From an uncultured Clostridia bacterium (lineage in GTDB: Bacteria; Bacillota; Clostridia; Oscillospirales; Ruminococcaceae): a DNA stretch of 5,924 nt. How positions within the stretch are numbered: the first letter of the stretch is position 1; the number at the start of each line of letters is the position of its first letter. The notes under the pieces were generated by a model that ran no database searches, was not told the DNA's origin, and saw only the letters and a program-made list of their open reading frames with translations. Positions 4,756-5,924 of the stretch are shown one piece after another. A program made the position numbers and the translations under genes. The stretch covers positions 1-5,924 of the forward strand of contig CALCSA010000193.1 in the NCBI GenBank assembly GCA_937894185.1, given 5' to 3'.

Positions 4756-5067
4756 TGTTGTCATAATCGGTTGGGCGGGTGTGGAGGGTCCTTCTTTCCC
4801 GGCACAAGCGGTCAAGGTGCACCAAACCCGGCGAGCAAAAAGGAGACGCCTGAAGCTGAGTGTTCTAACGGACGGCCCATACGTTCCGCCTGCCGGTTGA
4901 TCCACAAGGTTAGAGCGCCGTAAAGAGGGTTGTTTTCTGCTATCGGAACATTTGACCTTTTTGCACATACCGGTATTAAAACGATGGAATTCCCTGTAAA
5001 TTTTTGCATTTTAAATTAAAAGTCATTTGTTTGCTCCCTGAATAAATGTAATATTTCCCAAAAGCTA
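4756..5067. other. Gene-free spacer between uxaC terminator and second chemoreceptor
   Basis: No convincing gene or known RNA is visible in these 312 nt. The left half (to about 4925) is GC-rich and holds the 8-bp palindrome GGTGCACC (4816-4823) and an imperfect hairpin around 4866-4900. The right half is strongly AT-rich, with the 13-bp AT-only palindrome at 5009-5021, and could act as an upstream enhancer for the promoter at 5068-5096. Short open frames here lack ribosome sites and recognisable products. Confidence 0.5.
4952..4979 (+). promoter_or_regulatory. Possible secondary promoter of the second chemoreceptor
   Basis: TTGACC (4952-4957) and TATTAA (4974-4979) are separated by 16 bp. 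The -10 is mediocre. It would give a leader of about 144 nt. It is weaker than the promoter at 5068-5096. Confidence 0.3.
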
Positions 5068-5096
5068 TAGACAGTTTTCGACAATAATGGTATAAT
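5068..5096 (+). promoter_or_regulatory. Sigma-A type promoter with extended -10 for the second chemoreceptor
   Basis: TAGACA (5068-5073), a 17-bp spacer and a perfect TATAAT (5091-5096) preceded by TG one base upstream (TGGTATAAT). Transcription should start near 5103, leaving a short leader of about 27 nt. This differs from the long leader of the first chemoreceptor. AT-rich DNA upstream may add strength. Confidence 0.8.
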
Positions 5097-5117
5097 ATTA
5101 CCACATTGTATAATTAT

Positions 5118-5124
5118 GGAGGGG
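5118..5124 (+). promoter_or_regulatory. Ribosome binding site of the second chemoreceptor
   Basis: GGAGGGG lies 5 nt before the ATG at 5130 and fixes the start of the gene that leaves the window on the right. Confidence 0.85.
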
Positions 5125-5129
5125 ATTCC

Positions 5130-5924
5130 ATGAAGAAAGTGGTAAATCAGTCGACTGCTGTAATTGTTTTGAACTCTTTAAGCGTCCTATTTATCATTCT
5201 CACGTTAATTGCATTTTTATGGGTTGCATCGACTACCGCAGCTATTAACCAGGCCAACTACGACCGGTTTGAGCTTACCTGTAAGGCCAACCAATTTATG
5301 AACGGTTCCGCTTATCTGACCAACGAAGTCCGCGCCTTTGCAGCCACCGGAAACATGGAGCACTACGACAACTACTGGAACGAAGTGAACACCCTGAAAA
5401 ACCGGGAGATCGGCGTGGCAAGCATGAAGGCCATCGGCATCACCGCCGAGGAACAGGGAACGATCGACGCTATGATGGCTCTTTCCAACGACTTGGTCCC
5501 TCTGGAAAGCGACGCCATGGAACTAGCCAAACAAGGAAAGCGCGATCAGGCCATTGAATCGGTTTACGGGGCTCACTACAAACAGCATGCGGCAGAGATT
5601 CAGGCGATTAAAGAGACTTTTCTGGCCATGTTGGATACCCGCACCGCCGAGGAAATTCAAGCTCTCACCGTCCGGGAAGGCCGGCTTCAGGTGGTTTCCA
5701 TCATTTTGGTGGTTGCCGTTGCCCTCTTCCAGTTTTTGAATATTGTCCACGTGCTGAACAGAATGATTTCCCCCATCAAGAAGATCCGACTGGAAATGGA
5801 AGAAATTGAGCGGGGCAACCTTTCTTCCCATTTCAACTTAACTCCTGACACCTCCGAAATTGGGCGGCTCATCCACTCTATTCTTGTGACAAAGGCAGAG
5901 CTGCAAAAGTATATCGGAGATATT
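5130..5924 (+). CDS. Methyl-accepting chemotaxis protein, 5' part, cut by the window edge
   Basis: The first 265 codons are present with no stop before the right edge. The visible protein has TM1 (about 10-34), an extracellular helical domain (about 35-187), TM2 (about 188-208) and a HAMP domain (about 209-265, with MISPIKKIR and SEIGRLIHSI). The domain order and size match the first chemoreceptor. The sensor region KRDQAIESVYGAHY resembles DYDKALAMYRALY of that protein, and both have LQxYIxDI just after HAMP. A chemoreceptor is therefore the best call, though the signalling half is not seen and another HAMP-linked output (diguanylate cyclase, kinase) remains possible. It has its own promoter (5068-5096) and ribosome site, and is separated from uxaC by a terminator. 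The ligand is unknown. Confidence 0.85.
   Translation, partial: MKKVVNQSTAVIVLNSLSVLFIILTLIAFLWVASTTAAINQANYDRFELTCKANQFMNGSAYLTNEVRAFAATGNMEHYDNYWNEVNTLKNREIGVASMKAIGITAEEQGTIDAMMALSNDLVPLESDAMELAKQGKRDQAIESVYGAHYKQHAAEIQAIKETFLAMLDTRTAEEIQALTVREGRLQVVSIILVVAVALFQFLNIVHVLNRMISPIKKIRLEMEEIERGNLSSHFNLTPDTSEIGRLIHSILVTKAELQKYIGDI

Noticed and set aside
4654..4968. 104-codon minus-strand frame over the uxaC terminator
   Set aside because: It starts without a ribosome site, reads through the terminator and into uxaC, and has no recognisable domain.
5884..5892. Fourth TTGTNACAA copy
   Set aside because: TTGTGACAA here encodes part of the HAMP region of the second chemoreceptor (codons CTT GTG ACA AAG) and is far from any promoter, so it is probably chance.

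Overview
The window looks like the chromosome of a motile, low-to-mid-GC Gram-positive bacterium, most likely a clostridial Firmicute. I infer this from purine-rich Shine-Dalgarno sites (AAGGGGG, GGAGGGG), near-consensus sigma-A type promoters with 17-bp spacers, Firmicute-style chemoreceptors and intrinsic hairpin-plus-T terminators. No species can be named from the sequence alone. No mobile element, CRISPR array, tRNA or rRNA is visible.

Layout. Positions 111-2518 (minus strand) hold a two-gene operon. Its first gene is a complete 585-aa membrane chemoreceptor (761-2518). The second, 26 nt downstream, is a compact 207-aa HD-GYP protein (111-734), a predicted cyclic-di-GMP phosphodiesterase. 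Positions 2519-3287 are a long divergent control region. Positions 3288-4697 (plus strand) encode an intact uronate isomerase, uxaC, followed by a strong intrinsic terminator (4713-4755). After a gene-free spacer, a second chemoreceptor begins at 5130 (plus strand) and runs off the right edge within its HAMP domain. uxaC thus stands alone between two chemoreceptor genes, with no other uronate-catabolic gene in view.

The control region is the most interesting part. A minus-strand promoter at 2969-2941 (TTGACT, 17 bp, TAAAAT) would give the chemoreceptor/HD-GYP operon a leader of about 415 nt. That leader contains a long hairpin (2706-2748), a canonical intrinsic terminator (2638-2661) and a hairpin near the ribosome site (2558-2579) that reuses the terminator's GCGGGA/TCCCGC arms. 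This is the layout of a transcription attenuator or riboswitch, and I do not recognise a known aptamer class in it. The uxaC promoter (3117-3145) faces the other way. Three copies of the palindrome TTGTNACAA lie between 2807 and 3165, one at about +5 of the uxaC transcript and two inside the chemoreceptor leader. They suggest one regulator acting on both transcription units.

Working together (inference): uronate isomerase opens hexuronate catabolism, the receptors feed the chemotaxis phosphorelay, and the HD-GYP enzyme would lower cyclic-di-GMP, which generally favours motility. The shared control region makes coordinated expression of uronate use and motility plausible, but neither receptor's ligand can be read from sequence.
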